Below are positions 32,727 through 42,055 of a stretch of 42,126 nt of DNA, one piece after another. A program made the position numbers and the translations under genes. Within the stretch, counting starts at the first letter, position 1. The number at the start of each line of letters is the position of its first letter. Source of the DNA: Halanaerobiales bacterium (GTDB lineage: Bacteria; Bacillota; Halanaerobiia; Halanaerobiales; M55B127); contig JAGXLU010000015.1 of assembly GCA_018334565.1 (NCBI GenBank), forward strand, positions 1 to 42,126. Reading direction: 5' to 3'. The notes below the pieces were generated by a model that did not search any database, was not told the origin of the DNA, and saw only the letters and a program-made list of their open reading frames with translations.

Positions 32727-35700
32727 ATGTCAGAAGAAAAATCTATAAATTTAACACAAAATGCTCTTAAAGTATTAGAAGCTAGATACTTAAAAAGGAA
32801 CAAAGAAGGGGACTTAATTGAGGATCCAGAAGGCATGTTTGATCGAGTTGCCACAAATATTGCCGAAGCTAACAAAGCCTATGGGGAAGATGTAGAAAAA
32901 GATAAAGAAGATTTCTATAACTTGATGACGAATTTAGATTTTTTACCTAATTCACCAACCTTAATGAACGCAGATAATGATTTACAACAACTAAGTGCCT
33001 GCTTTGTTCTTCCTGTGGAAGACAGTATGGAAGGAATTTTTGATTCTCTAAAAAACTCCGCCCTGATACATAAAAGTGGAGGCGGTACCGGCTTTAGTTT
33101 TTCTAAATTAAGGCCAAAAAATGATATAGTAAAAACTACTGGTGGTGTAGCTTCTGGGCCACTTTCTTTCATGAAGATATTCGACAAAGCCACTGATATT
33201 GTAAAACAGGGTGGAAAAAGAAGAGGTGCCAACATGGGTATCTTAAGAATTGATCACCCTGACATCATGGCCTTTATTACAGCTAAAGAAAATGAAGATA
33301 TGTTAAATAACTTCAATATTTCTGTATCGGTTACCGATGAATTTATGAAGGCAGTCGAGAAAGATGAGTTTTATGAACTGGTTAACCCCCATAATAATAA
33401 AGTTACTGCCAAATTAAATGCTAGAGAAGTATTTGATAAGATCGTATATATGGCTCATAAAAACGGAGAACCAGGTATTATCTTTTTAGATGAAATCAAC
33501 CGTCACAATTCTACACCAGGTGTTGGTGAAATAGAAAGCACCAATCCGTGTGTTACAGGTGATACTTTAGTCAGTACTAAAGATGGTTTAATGCGTATAG
33601 ACACATTATATGAGGAATATAAGGAAAAAGGTTTTAAAGTTATAACTGATAAACGGATCCCCACTATTCTACCAAAAGTAGTAAACAGTAGTAATCCAGT
33701 ATATTCTACTAATGTAAATAAAAAAGGAACTCAATTGCAGGAAGCTGTTAAAATATATAATAACGGCAAAAAAGATGTTTATAGATTAACTACTAAAAAC
33801 GGTTATGAAATCAAGGCTACTGCTGATCATAAATTTCTTACAGATAAAGGCTGGAAAGAACTACAGGATTTAAAGAGAGAAAACAAAGTTTTAATACAGT
33901 CTGATGAAGGTAACTTTTCTACTTCATCTAATTTAACCTTTGAAGTAAACAATACTGTTAAAGAAAAAAATGGGAAAAGATATAAATCTAACTTTCCACA
34001 AGAATGGTCGCAAGAATTAGGACAAGTGCTGGGATACCTCCTTGGAGAAGGTGGGCTCAGAAAAGAAAACAAAAACTGCCGCGTTGGTTTTACATTTAGT
34101 AAAAATGATCAGCAATTATTAAAACACTTCAAAGAAATACTTGACCAGATGTACGGCAGAGATATTAAACCTATCAAAAAGAAAAATGATACTTTCCATC
34201 TCTCCTATCACAGTAAGTTTTTTGTTGATTTTTTCAAAAAACTGGGAGTAAAAGCTACACAACCAAGTTCTAAAGAAGTTCCTTCTTCTGTCTTCACTGC
34301 TAATAAGGAAGCTGTAACTGGCTTTTTACAGGGACTATTTACAGCAGATGGAACTGTATCTAATGATAAAAATAAAGGAAATTACTATGTCCGTCTAACT
34401 TCTAAATCATTGACACTATTAAAACAGGTACAGATGCTTTTAATCAATCTAGGTATTAAGTCCAGAATTTATAATAGAACAAGAAAAACAACCGATAATA
34501 AATTCACATATGCTAATGTTAACGGCGAAAAAAACAGCTACAGGACTGATGTTATCCTGTATGAACTGCAGATATCTTCCGGTTCTCTTTATACTTTTGC
34601 TGAAAAAATAGGTTTCCTACTTGAACGAAAGGAAAAAGAATTAACAGATATTATAAGCAACCACAATCTGCATCAGCAAAAAATGTTTGATAAAATTAAA
34701 AATATTGAATATGCAGGAAAAGAAACTGTATATGATCTTACAGAACCAGCTACTCATTCTTTTATCGGCAATGGCTTTGTTATCCATAACTGCGGTGAAC
34801 AGCCTTTATTACCTTTTGAAGCATGTAATTTAGGTTCTATTAACCTTGCCCACATGACTAAAAAAGTTAATGGTGATTATCGTATTGACTACAACAAGCT
34901 CGAAAATACCGTAAGAAAAACAGTGAAGTTTTTAGACAATGTAATTGATATGAATAAACATCCCTTAGAAAAAATTAAAGAAATGGTTCAAGGTAATAGA
35001 AAGATAGGTTTAGGAGTGATGGGTTGGAGCGATCTTCTAATACGCCTCAGAATCCCATATAATAGCGAAGAAGCGGTTAAATTGGGAGAAGACATTATGG
35101 CCTTCATAGAAGAAGTGTCACATGATGAATCCTCTAATAGAGCAAATAAGAGAGGCTCCTTCCCTAACATTGAAGATAGTGTTTATGATAAACCGATGAG
35201 AAACGCAACTACTACTACGATTGCTCCAACTGGAACAATTAGTATTATTGCAGGGGTAAGCAGTGGTATCGAACCTTTATTTGCAATCAACTATGAACGG
35301 CACATCTTAGATGATGTTTTAATAGAAACCCATCCTATCTTTGAAGAAATAGCCAAAGAAAGAGGCTTTTATTCAGAAGAATTAATGAAAAAAGTAGCCA
35401 AAAACAATTCTATACAACACATGGATGAAATACCGGAAGATGTAAAGTTAATCTTTGTAACCGCCCATGATATCGAGCCAGAATGGCATATTAAGATGCA
35501 GGCTGCTTTTCAAAAATCAGTCGATAATGCAGTAAGTAAAACTGTCAACTTTAAAAACTCAGCTACTGTCGATGAAGTAAAAAACGTATATGAAATGGCT
35601 TATGAATTAAACTGTAAAGGCGTCACTATCTATAGAGATGGAAGTAGAAGCAAACAGGTTCTTTCAACCTCCAGTGAAGAAGAACAATCTAAACATGATA

Positions 35701-36215
35701 GAAAAACTAAGAGGCCTCGTCCTAAAATAACTTACGGTACTACCGAAAAGACTAAAATTGGTTGCGGCAAACTCTATATCACTATTAATTCAGATCTAAA
35801 AGGTATCAACGAGGTATTTACCACTACAGGTAAAGGCGGCGGCTGTCACGCCCAATCAGAAGCAATTTCTAGACTTGCCTCCCTGGCTTTAAGAAGTGGT
35901 GTTGCCATCGAGGAAGTTGTCGATCAACTGCGGGGTATCAGATGTGAAGCAGCCATGATCAGAAAAGACGTACACAATTTATCCTGTCCAGATGCAATCG
36001 GCCGGGCCTTAGAAAAATATGATGAAGAAGAGATTCATAAAAAGTTCAATATGGATATTGAAGCAGAAGATACAGAGGAAGAGGGCACTCCTCAAATAAA
36101 TCAAAAAGTGGATTCCTATACAAACGGCTCTGTTTGTCCTGAATGTGGACATGAGTTAGAACATGAAGGCGGTTGTTCAGTCTGTAGAAACTGCGGTTGG
36201 TCACACTGCGGATAA
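32727..36215 (+). CDS. nrdJ: Adenosylcobalamin-dependent ribonucleotide reductase NrdJ, intein-containing precursor
   Basis: The 1162-residue precursor holds a class II ribonucleotide reductase (748 residues after splicing) that makes deoxynucleotides with B12 and without oxygen. Extein motifs are NSPTLMNA, LSACFVLPVEDS with the first redox Cys, KSGGGTGFSFSKLRP, ESTNP joined to CGEQPLLPFEACNLGSINL with the thiyl-radical Cys, and ATTTIAPTGTISIIAGVSSG. A vitamin B12-dependent NrdJ-type C-terminal region follows with TGKGGGCHAQSEAISRLASL and a zinc ribbon CPECGHE...CSVCRNCGW. Residues 275-688 are an intein. GAGGTGA precedes the ATG. It has its own promoter and ends at a terminator. Confidence 0.95.
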   Translation: MSEEKSINLTQNALKVLEARYLKRNKEGDLIEDPEGMFDRVATNIAEANKAYGEDVEKDKEDFYNLMTNLDFLPNSPTLMNADNDLQQLSACFVLPVEDSMEGIFDSLKNSALIHKSGGGTGFSFSKLRPKNDIVKTTGGVASGPLSFMKIFDKATDIVKQGGKRRGANMGILRIDHPDIMAFITAKENEDMLNNFNISVSVTDEFMKAVEKDEFYELVNPHNNKVTAKLNAREVFDKIVYMAHKNGEPGIIFLDEINRHNSTPGVGEIESTNPCVTGDTLVSTKDGLMRIDTLYEEYKEKGFKVITDKRIPTILPKVVNSSNPVYSTNVNKKGTQLQEAVKIYNNGKKDVYRLTTKNGYEIKATADHKFLTDKGWKELQDLKRENKVLIQSDEGNFSTSSNLTFEVNNTVKEKNGKRYKSNFPQEWSQELGQVLGYLLGEGGLRKENKNCRVGFTFSKNDQQLLKHFKEILDQMYGRDIKPIKKKNDTFHLSYHSKFFVDFFKKLGVKATQPSSKEVPSSVFTANKEAVTGFLQGLFTADGTVSNDKNKGNYYVRLTSKSLTLLKQVQMLLINLGIKSRIYNRTRKTTDNKFTYANVNGEKNSYRTDVILYELQISSGSLYTFAEKIGFLLERKEKELTDIISNHNLHQQKMFDKIKNIEYAGKETVYDLTEPATHSFIGNGFVIHNCGEQPLLPFEACNLGSINLAHMTKKVNGDYRIDYNKLENTVRKTVKFLDNVIDMNKHPLEKIKEMVQGNRKIGLGVMGWSDLLIRLRIPYNSEEAVKLGEDIMAFIEEVSHDESSNRANKRGSFPNIEDSVYDKPMRNATTTTIAPTGTISIIAGVSSGIEPLFAINYERHILDDVLIETHPIFEEIAKERGFYSEELMKKVAKNNSIQHMDEIPEDVKLIFVTAHDIEPEWHIKMQAAFQKSVDNAVSKTVNFKNSATVDEVKNVYEMAYELNCKGVTIYRDGSRSKQVLSTSSEEEQSKHDRKTKRPRPKITYGTTEKTKIGCGKLYITINSDLKGINEVFTTTGKGGGCHAQSEAISRLASLALRSGVAIEEVVDQLRGIRCEAAMIRKDVHNLSCPDAIGRALEKYDEEEIHKKFNMDIEAEDTEEEGTPQINQKVDSYTNGSVCPECGHELEHEGGCSVCRNCGWSHCG
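33549..34790 (+). mobile_element. Intein with LAGLIDADG homing endonuclease, in NrdJ
   Basis: This in-frame 414-residue element starts at Cys1 (CVTGDTLVST), has the block B TxxH motif (T91-H94 in ATADH) and two endonuclease motifs LGYLLGEGG (161-169) and LQGLFTADG (260-268). It ends NGFVIHN, with the splice-active His-Asn before Cys+1 of the C-extein. All splicing residues and one acidic residue in each endonuclease motif are present, so both splicing and homing could be active. Cys+1 is also the catalytic radical cysteine of the reductase, a conserved site known to host inteins in other ribonucleotide reductases. Confidence 0.95.
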
Positions 36216-36234
36216 AAAAATAACTTGCAGTTAT

Positions 36235-36263
36235 ATAGGAACCTTGACAGGGTTCCTATTTTT
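36235..36263 (+). terminator. Terminator of nrdJ
   Basis: ATAGGAACC, a 7-nt loop and GGTTCCTAT form a 9-bp stem followed by TTTT, 20 bp after the nrdJ stop. Confidence 0.8.
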
Positions 36264-36271
36264 GTCCCCAT

Positions 36272-36294
36272 AAGAAAAAGAACCCTCCCGGGTT
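36272..36294 (-). terminator. Terminator of the DUF1232 gene
   Basis: On the minus strand AACCC, loop GGGA and GGGTT form a short stem followed by CTTTTTC, directly after the DUF1232 stop. It converges with the nrdJ terminator. Confidence 0.55.
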
Positions 36295-36305
36295 TTAAAC
36301 ATACA

Positions 36306-36602
36306 CTAATCTATTTCATAATCATTTTTATTTAAATCTATAGAATCAGATTTGTCTATATTGCCTTGTTCATCATTATCCGGACCCTGGTATTCATTCA
36401 TCATGCTGCTTAAGAAAGGCCACATTATTACAAAAACAGCAATATCATCTAACTGCCCTACCAAGGGGAAAAAATCGCCAATAAAATCATAAGGAATAAT
36501 TAAATACAGCAGTGGTATGGCTAAAAGTAATTTTTTATGAAACGGGACATTTTTATCTCGAAAAAATTGAATGATCCTGATAGCTTTCTGTAAAACTCTC
36601 AT
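36306..36602 (-). CDS. DUF1232 membrane protein
   Basis: The 98-residue protein has the DUF1232 pattern: KLLLAIPLLYLIIPYDFIGDFFPLVGQLDDIAVFVIMWPFLSSM, i.e. two hydrophobic helices joined by a P-x-D-x-x-x-D-x-x-P-x-x-G-x-x-D-D loop. The C-terminal 25 residues are a very acidic tail. Function of the family is not known; members are often near-membrane small proteins. GAGGT precedes the ATG. It stands alone between two terminators. Confidence 0.85.
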   Translation of the reverse strand: MRVLQKAIRIIQFFRDKNVPFHKKLLLAIPLLYLIIPYDFIGDFFPLVGQLDDIAVFVIMWPFLSSMMNEYQGPDNDEQGNIDKSDSIDLNKNDYEID

Positions 36603-36661
36603 AATATATACCTCTTTTTTTATCTGGTAAGTATATTATAATATATAAACTCGATTTGTAC

Positions 36662-36690
36662 AAAAATAACCGGTGGAAAACTCACCGGTT
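36662..36690 (-). terminator. Terminator of the transaldolase gene
   Basis: On the minus strand AACCGGTG, a 7-nt loop and CACCGGTT form a perfect 8-bp stem followed by ATTTTTG, 30 bp after the transaldolase stop. Confidence 0.8.
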
Positions 36691-36720
36691 TAAGTCTGTT
36701 TTAATTATTTATATGAAAAT

Positions 36721-37374
36721 TTATTTTTGTTTCTGCAACTTTTTCCAATCATTCAAAAAACCTTCCAGCCCTGAATCAGTTAAAGGATGTTTGGCCATTT
36801 TTTCAATTACACTATATGGTATAGTTGCAATATCAGCACCTGCCAATGCTGCATATTTGACATGAAGTGGATGTCTTATACTAGCAGCCAATATTTTTGT
36901 TTCAAAATCATAGTTATCATAAATTGTTCTCATATTTTTCACTAGATCCATACCCTCATGGGCTCGATCATCTAATCTACCAATAAATGGGCTAGCATAA
37001 GTGCCTCCTGCTTTAGCAACCAAAAGTGCCTGGTTAGCTGAAAATACCAAAGTTACATTTGTCTTTATTCCCTCTTTAGATAGAGTTTTGACAGCCTTTA
37101 AACCATCGATAGTCATTGGAATTTTTACTACTACATTGGAAGCAAGCTGAGCAAGTTCTCTTGCCTCTTCAATCATACCCTCTGTATCAATGCTTAAAAC
37201 CTCTGCGCTTACAGGGCCATCGACTATTTCACATATGTCCTTTATCCTGGTGTGAAAATCTATATCTCCCTCTTTAGAAACAAGGGATGGATTAGTTGTA
37301 ACTCCGTCAATAACTCCAAAGTTAGCAGCCGTTTTGATTTCTTCTAGATTTGCAGTATCAATAAAAAAATCCAT
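36721..37374 (-). CDS. tal: Transaldolase, short (TalC/FSA-like) form
   Basis: This 217-residue class I aldolase of the short transaldolase group has [13 protein letters not shown] at the N-terminus, [25 protein letters not shown], the Schiff-base lysine in NVVVKIPMT (about residue 86), [19 protein letters not shown] and SPFIGRLDD. It transfers dihydroxyacetone units in the non-oxidative pentose phosphate path; fructose-6-phosphate aldolase activity is a possible alternative within the family. GGGAG precedes the ATG. It has its own terminator. Confidence 0.92.
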   Translation of the reverse strand: MDFFIDTANLEEIKTAANFGVIDGVTTNPSLVSKEGDIDFHTRIKDICEIVDGPVSAEVLSIDTEGMIEEARELAQLASNVVVKIPMTIDGLKAVKTLSKEGIKTNVTLVFSANQALLVAKAGGTYASPFIGRLDDRAHEGMDLVKNMRTIYDNYDFETKILAASIRHPLHVKYAALAGADIATIPYSVIEKMAKHPLTDSGLEGFLNDWKKLQKQK

Positions 37375-37446
37375 TTAGCACTCCCACCTTTCTGCTTATA
37401 ATATATTAATTTAAATTATATCATATATTGTGTGAAGATTAAATTT

Positions 37447-37683
37447 TTAATCCAAATAACCAAGGCTTTTTAATCTCTTTTTAATCATTTTAATTTCATA
37501 GTTCGATAAATTTTCTTTTCTATTACTCATATTTTTATCTTTCATTTTCTGGTTTGAAACTAAATCCCTCAAAACATATACTATAAATTCAGTTACACTA
37601 TTAAAACCTGAATCTTCAATAATTTGATTCAAATTATTGTATAAATTTCGGGGGATTTTAATAGTTGCTTTATTATCTACCAC
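37447..37683 (-). CDS. Ribbon-helix-helix (CopG-like) protein linked to sulfate activation
   Basis: The protein of 78 residues begins with a strand and two helices of a ribbon-helix-helix fold (ATIKIPRNLYNNLNQIIEDSGFNSVTEFIVYVLRDLV), the DNA-binding domain of small regulators. A basic tail with NYEIKMIKKRLKSLGYLD follows. The TTGGAGG site eight bases upstream sets the start at GTG 37683. It follows the APS kinase gene by 30 bp in the same direction, so it may be a cotranscribed local regulator of the sat-cysC operon. Confidence 0.8.
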   Translation of the reverse strand: MVDNKATIKIPRNLYNNLNQIIEDSGFNSVTEFIVYVLRDLVSNQKMKDKNMSNRKENLSNYEIKMIKKRLKSLGYLD

Positions 37684-37713
37684 AGTTAAAACCTCCAAAT
37701 CTAATAATTATTG

Positions 37714-38256
37714 TTATAAAATACCTCTTTTTTCCAAATGATCAATAACAATTTGAGCACTTTCTTCTACAGTTTCCTGATCAGTTTTTAAGATTATATC
37801 AGGTTTTTTGGGTTTTTCATAAGGATCAGATATACCCGTAAAGTTTTCTATTTTCCCTTCTCTTGCCTTTTTATACAGTCCTTTGACATCCCTCTTCTCA
37901 CATACTTCTAATGGAGGAGCTACAAACACTTCAATAAATTCTCCCACCTGCATTATTTCTTTTTTGGCATAATTTCTAGCAGATTCATAAGGAGAAATGA
38001 ACGAACATAAAGTGATTACATCATTATCAGTCAAAATCTTTGCAACAAAAGTATTCCTCTCTATATTTTTATTTCTATCTTCTTTAGAAAACCCTAGATC
38101 TCCCGTTAATTTTTCTCTAACAATATCTCCATCCAATCTTTGAATATAATAACCTTGTTCAGTTAACCTCTTTTCTACCTCTAAAGCAACAGTTGTCTTT
38201 CCAGCTCCACTTAAACCTGTAAACCAAACAGTAACACCTTTTGCTCGCTTATTCAC
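37714..38256 (-). CDS. cysC: Adenylylsulfate kinase (APS kinase)
   Basis: This 180-residue kinase makes PAPS from APS and ATP. It has the P-loop GLSGAGKTT near the N-terminus, DGDIVREKLTGDLGFSKEDRNKNIER, the APS-binding FISPYESAR and FIEVFVAPPLEVCEKRDVKGLYKKAR. It follows sat by 27 bp. The start is probably GTG 38256, 11 bases after AAAGGAG; the longest frame starts at a TTG that overlaps that site. No PAPS reductase gene is in the window. Confidence 0.94.
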   Translation of the reverse strand: MNKRAKGVTVWFTGLSGAGKTTVALEVEKRLTEQGYYIQRLDGDIVREKLTGDLGFSKEDRNKNIERNTFVAKILTDNDVITLCSFISPYESARNYAKKEIMQVGEFIEVFVAPPLEVCEKRDVKGLYKKAREGKIENFTGISDPYEKPKKPDIILKTDQETVEESAQIVIDHLEKRGIL

Positions 38257-38283
38257 TGTGATAATTGCTCCTTTCAATCTATA

Positions 38284-39438
38284 TTATTTATGATTGCTCA
38301 TGCCTTTTATTAATATATCAGCAACCTCTGGTCTGGTCATCTCCTCTGGAGGCCTCTTTCCCTCTCTAATTAGTTTTCTTACTTTTGTTCCACTCAATCC
38401 TATATGTTCTTTACTACTATGTGGACAAGTTTTTGTTGTCGCCATTGACTTACATTTTTTACAATAAAAAGAATATTCAAATCTTAAGGGTATAATTCCT
38501 ATTTCACTTTGAGAAAAATTATCAAACATATTTTGTGCTTCATATGTCCCATAATAATCACCCACACCGGCATGATCCCTTCCAACTATGAAATGTGTAC
38601 ATCCATAATTTTTTCTGCATAAAGCATGAAATACAGCTTCTTTTGGCCCGGCATATCTCATAGCAGCAGGGAATACTGACAGAAAAACCCTTCCTTTAGG
38701 ATATATTTTATCCATAACAACCTCATAACTTCTTATCCTATAATCTGCAGGTATATCGCTGCTTTTGGTCTCCCCCACTAAGGGAGATAAAAGTAGACCA
38801 TCAGTAATCTCTAAAGAACACTTTTGCAAATATTCATGTGCCCTGTGGATAGGATTTCTGGTTTGAAAACCAACCACGCGTTCCCATCCTTTGTTTTTGA
38901 TATAATTCCTTACTTCTGTAGGGTCCATCCGATATTGATTAAATTTATCATGCTTAATTCGCCTTAAAAGATGTATTTCACCCCCTAGATGATAACAGCC
39001 TCTTTTATAAACATTTTTGACACCTGGATGTTTTTCTGATTGAGTCTTATATATCATTTCAGCTTCTTTTTCTTGTTCATAAGTATAAATATCTTCTACA
39101 TCCATCACTGCATAAATTTTTTCTGAGTAATCTGTCAGTGCAATCCTTTGGCCCTTTTTGATCTTTGCAGCCTCTTTTTTGTCAACACCTAAAACTATAG
39201 GAATTGTCCACATAGTGCCATCAGATAATCTCATTGTATCCCTTACGCTTTTATAGTCATCTTTATTCATAAATCCTTCAATAGGGCTATAAAGACCTGT
39301 TGCAATATTTTCTGTCTCTACTAAATCACTTTTATCAAGTTTAAGGTGAAACATATTTTCTTTTTCTTCTAAAATATCAGCCTTTTGCTGATTACTTACT
39401 ATTTTATTAACCAATTTACCACCATGAGCAGCTATCAT
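38284..39438 (-). CDS. sat: Sulfate adenylyltransferase (ATP sulfurylase)
   Basis: This 384-residue enzyme forms APS from sulfate and ATP. It is of the homo-oligomeric Sat type, with GFMNKDDY, the active-site QTRNPIHRAHEYLQK (about residue 195, with the HxxH), PLVGETKSSDIP, GRDHAGVGDYYG and a C-terminal CKKCKSMATTKTCPH, the zinc-binding set of some Sat proteins. The AGGAGG site is 14 bases from the ATG, rather far, so the start is less certain. It leads the sat-cysC-RHH run. Confidence 0.95.
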   Translation of the reverse strand: MIAAHGGKLVNKIVSNQQKADILEEKENMFHLKLDKSDLVETENIATGLYSPIEGFMNKDDYKSVRDTMRLSDGTMWTIPIVLGVDKKEAAKIKKGQRIALTDYSEKIYAVMDVEDIYTYEQEKEAEMIYKTQSEKHPGVKNVYKRGCYHLGGEIHLLRRIKHDKFNQYRMDPTEVRNYIKNKGWERVVGFQTRNPIHRAHEYLQKCSLEITDGLLLSPLVGETKSSDIPADYRIRSYEVVMDKIYPKGRVFLSVFPAAMRYAGPKEAVFHALCRKNYGCTHFIVGRDHAGVGDYYGTYEAQNMFDNFSQSEIGIIPLRFEYSFYCKKCKSMATTKTCPHSSKEHIGLSGTKVRKLIREGKRPPEEMTRPEVADILIKGMSNHK

Positions 39439-39523
39439 TATTTGTATTAATACCTCCTGTTCGTAACACTCTTATAATATATACTGTAAACACTCCTATA
39501 ATCCTCTTATAGTTCAAAAAAAA

Positions 39524-40351
39524 TTACTTTACTTTTCTTAGCTTCTCAACATAGTAATCTTTAAGGATTACATCCCCTAACTTTACACCCGGTGAATTTT
39601 CACCGTGGAAATCAGAACCGCCTGTTATTAACAAATTTAGCTTTTCGGCAATATTTTTATAAAATTTTACATCGTCTTTACTATGTTTGGAGTGGTAAAC
39701 CTCTAAACCTAAAAGCCCAGCTTCTTTTAATCTATTGATTCCTGCCTTTCGCATGGGATTACCATGATTGATAAACACAGGATGAGCCAATACCGGTAAA
39801 CCTCCACTTTTTAATATCAATTTTATAGCCTCTTTAGGACTTATCTTGTATTTTTTTACATAAGCTTCTCCCCCATTGCCAATATATTGATCTGAAAAAG
39901 CATCTTTCATCTGTTCTATATAACCTTTTTTGACCATTAATTGGGCAATATGGGGTCTACCAATATAATCATTACCTGCAATTCTTCTTAGCTCTTCAAA
40001 CTTTATTTTTATATTTCTTTGATTTAAAAGTTCAACCATTTTCTTAGCTCTTATTAATCTAGCATCAAAAATCTCTTCCGCCTTTTTTATTAAAAGGGGA
40101 TCTTCATAATTAATAAAATATCCCAGGATATGAATTTCAGCATTTCCTTTAAAAGTTGAAAATTCTATTGCAGGAATTATCTCAATTTTCTTGTTTTCTG
40201 CATATTCCAAAGCCGGTTTGATCCCCTTTAAGGTGTCATGATCTGAAATAGCAATTGTATTCAATCCAATATTCACTGCTCGATTGATGATCTCCTGGGG
40301 TGAATAACTACCATCTGAGTATATAGTGTGGATGTGTAGATCTGCACTCAT
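39524..40351 (-). CDS. PHP-domain phosphoesterase (TrpH/YciV-like)
   Basis: This 275-residue metal-dependent phosphoesterase has DLHIHTIYSDGSYSPQEII at the N-terminus, AISDHDTLKGI, IEFSTFKGNAEIHILGY, ARP-like GRPHIAQLMV, VLAHP and TGGSDFHG, all PHP metal ligands. Members of the TrpH/YciV group remove phosphate from 3',5'-bisphosphonucleotides such as pAp or act on 5' ends of short RNA. Its place next to the PAPS-making genes supports pAp recycling as one job. The GGGAGG site seven bases before ATG sets the start. It ends 18 bp or more from its neighbours. Confidence 0.88.
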   Translation of the reverse strand: MSADLHIHTIYSDGSYSPQEIINRAVNIGLNTIAISDHDTLKGIKPALEYAENKKIEIIPAIEFSTFKGNAEIHILGYFINYEDPLLIKKAEEIFDARLIRAKKMVELLNQRNIKIKFEELRRIAGNDYIGRPHIAQLMVKKGYIEQMKDAFSDQYIGNGGEAYVKKYKISPKEAIKLILKSGGLPVLAHPVFINHGNPMRKAGINRLKEAGLLGLEVYHSKHSKDDVKFYKNIAEKLNLLITGGSDFHGENSPGVKLGDVILKDYYVEKLRKVK

Positions 40352-40369
40352 CTAATAACCTCCCAATTA

Positions 40370-41137
40370 TTATATTCTGTCATTTACTTTATACCATAAT
40401 AGACCTATCCACTCATGCACAGCCTGTAAGTTTGCTTCAAGAACTCCTCTATTGGGTAAATAGTCTAGCCAGGATAGTTTGTGGCTATAGCTGTAATTAG
40501 ATACAACAGGAAAATATTCTATATTTAAATTATCAAATACAGCTACTGACCTTCGCATATGGTTGGCCGAAGTAACAAGATAAATCTTTTGATATTGGTT
40601 TTCTTTTAACCATTCTCTTATCTCTAAACCGTTTTCATAAGTAGTTCTAGCTTTGTTTTCTAAAATCAAGTTAATATTTTCAAAGTTTTTTGCCACAGCA
40701 GAAACAATATTATCTATATCAACACCTTCATATCCAATACCGGCCCCACCGGAATATATTAAGGGCATCTCACTTTTTTGAGCGATCATAATCCCCTTTA
40801 TCATTCTAGCAAGACTAATGGAAGAAAGTTCATCTTGGCTCTCACTTTCACCATAATGGCTCCCCCCACCTAAAACTACAACCGGTATTTTTTTGATTTC
40901 CGCTTTATTAAAATCATCAATTTCTGCAGCAAAATTTTCAAGCGGCATCACTAATAAATGAATGCCAAGAGCTGTGAATGTAATCACCATTAACAAAACA
41001 ATAAATAGAGACATCAATTTTATAATAAAAGATTTTGTTTTGGTAATAAGATATAGCAAAATCATGATATTAAATAATAAAAACAAGCCTGGTAATGTTA
41101 TTAAAGATGAAATGATCTTTTCTATTGAGAGCAGCAT
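40370..41137 (-). CDS. YdcF/SanA-like DUF218 membrane protein
   Basis: The protein of 255 residues has two N-terminal membrane helices (about 12-32 and 38-60) and a DUF218 domain with PVVVLGGGSHYGE, SLARMIKGIMIAQ, LIYSGGAG, NLILENKARTTYENGLEIREWL and LVTSANHMRRSVAVF. DUF218 proteins are linked to envelope polysaccharide or permeability functions. Its ATG overlaps the TGA of yjbQ (TGATG), showing translational coupling. The enzymatic reaction is unknown. Confidence 0.85.
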   Translation of the reverse strand: MLLSIEKIISSLITLPGLFLLFNIMILLYLITKTKSFIIKLMSLFIVLLMVITFTALGIHLLVMPLENFAAEIDDFNKAEIKKIPVVVLGGGSHYGESESQDELSSISLARMIKGIMIAQKSEMPLIYSGGAGIGYEGVDIDNIVSAVAKNFENINLILENKARTTYENGLEIREWLKENQYQKIYLVTSANHMRRSVAVFDNLNIEYFPVVSNYSYSHKLSWLDYLPNRGVLEANLQAVHEWIGLLWYKVNDRI

Positions 41138-41553
41138 CAATCACCAATCACTTTCACAAGTACCCTTTTTCTTCTTTTTCCATCAAACTCACCATAAAAA
41201 ATCTGTTCCCATGGCCCGAAGTCTAATCCACCTTTTGTAATAGCAACCACAACTTCTCTGCCCATAACCTGTCTTTTTAGATGGGCATCAGCATTTTCTT
41301 CAAAATCGTTATGCTCATATTGAGAAATGGGTTCATGAGGAGCGAGTTCTTCCAGCCATTTTTTATAATCATTATGCAAACCTGATTCGTCATCATTTAT
41401 AAACACACTAGCTGTTATATGCATAGCATTTACCAAACATAAGCCCTCTTTTATCCCACTCTCTTTAACTATTTTTTTGACTTCACTAGTTATATTTATC
41501 AGTTCTAATCTTCGGTCGGTATTAAACCACAAATACTCTCTAAAAGATTTCAC
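41137..41553 (-). CDS. yjbQ: YjbQ family protein (UPF0047)
   Basis: The 138-residue protein has the family signature [36 protein letters not shown] and [47 protein letters not shown]. Some YjbQ proteins have weak thiamin-phosphate synthase activity, but the physiological role is unsettled. A GGGAGG site seven bases before GTG 41553 sets the start; the longest frame adds 24 unlikely residues. It is coupled to the DUF218 gene. Confidence 0.92.
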   Translation of the reverse strand: MKSFREYLWFNTDRRLELINITSEVKKIVKESGIKEGLCLVNAMHITASVFINDDESGLHNDYKKWLEELAPHEPISQYEHNDFEENADAHLKRQVMGREVVVAITKGGLDFGPWEQIFYGEFDGKRRKRVLVKVIGD

Positions 41554-41749
41554 TTCATTCCCTCCCACTTTATAATTTATTATCTTTATTATAAAACACA
41601 TTGCAATACAGAACAAGTCATTCATTATTTATATCCAATCTCGTTTAAATTAAAATCTGGACTTGCTTATAATATATCATTTGTTTTAATTGCTTTATTA
41701 AAAACAGTGATGAAGGATCAATAATGACGCGGTTATCATAATTTTGCTT

Positions 41750-42055
41750 TTATTTTTTAAGATAATAATTAGGAATATTAAAACAAATAGTTTCTATATC
41801 TGTTAGTATTTTATCAATGTTTTTTTTATTATATTTTTCTTTTTGTGCCTCTTCACAAAGTTGTTTTGATAATAAATATATTTCTTCCATATGTAAATTA
41901 CTCGCGATACCTTTTAAATTATGAGAATAATATTTGATTTTTTTTACATTTTTATCTTTGATAGCTTCTTTTAATTTATTTACTCTTTGAGGCAGTGATC
42001 TTATACCTTTTTTTACAATATCACTTATTTCCGCATCTTTATTAATCCATTCCAT
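41750..42055 (-). CDS. Hpt domain phosphotransfer protein, possibly a split piece
   Basis: This 101-residue four-helix protein has the Hpt motif KYYSHNLKGIASNLHMEEIYLLSKQLCEEAQ, with the His that takes a phosphoryl group in phosphorelays. No kinase or receiver is next to it inside the window. The ribosome binding site is weak (AGAAGAG), and the same frame stays open upstream to a TGA near 42087. It could therefore be the detached C-terminal part of a hybrid kinase lying beyond the right edge. The gap 41626-41749 is empty. Confidence 0.7.
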   Translation of the reverse strand: MEWINKDAEISDIVKKGIRSLPQRVNKLKEAIKDKNVKKIKYYSHNLKGIASNLHMEEIYLLSKQLCEEAQKEKYNKKNIDKILTDIETICFNIPNYYLKK

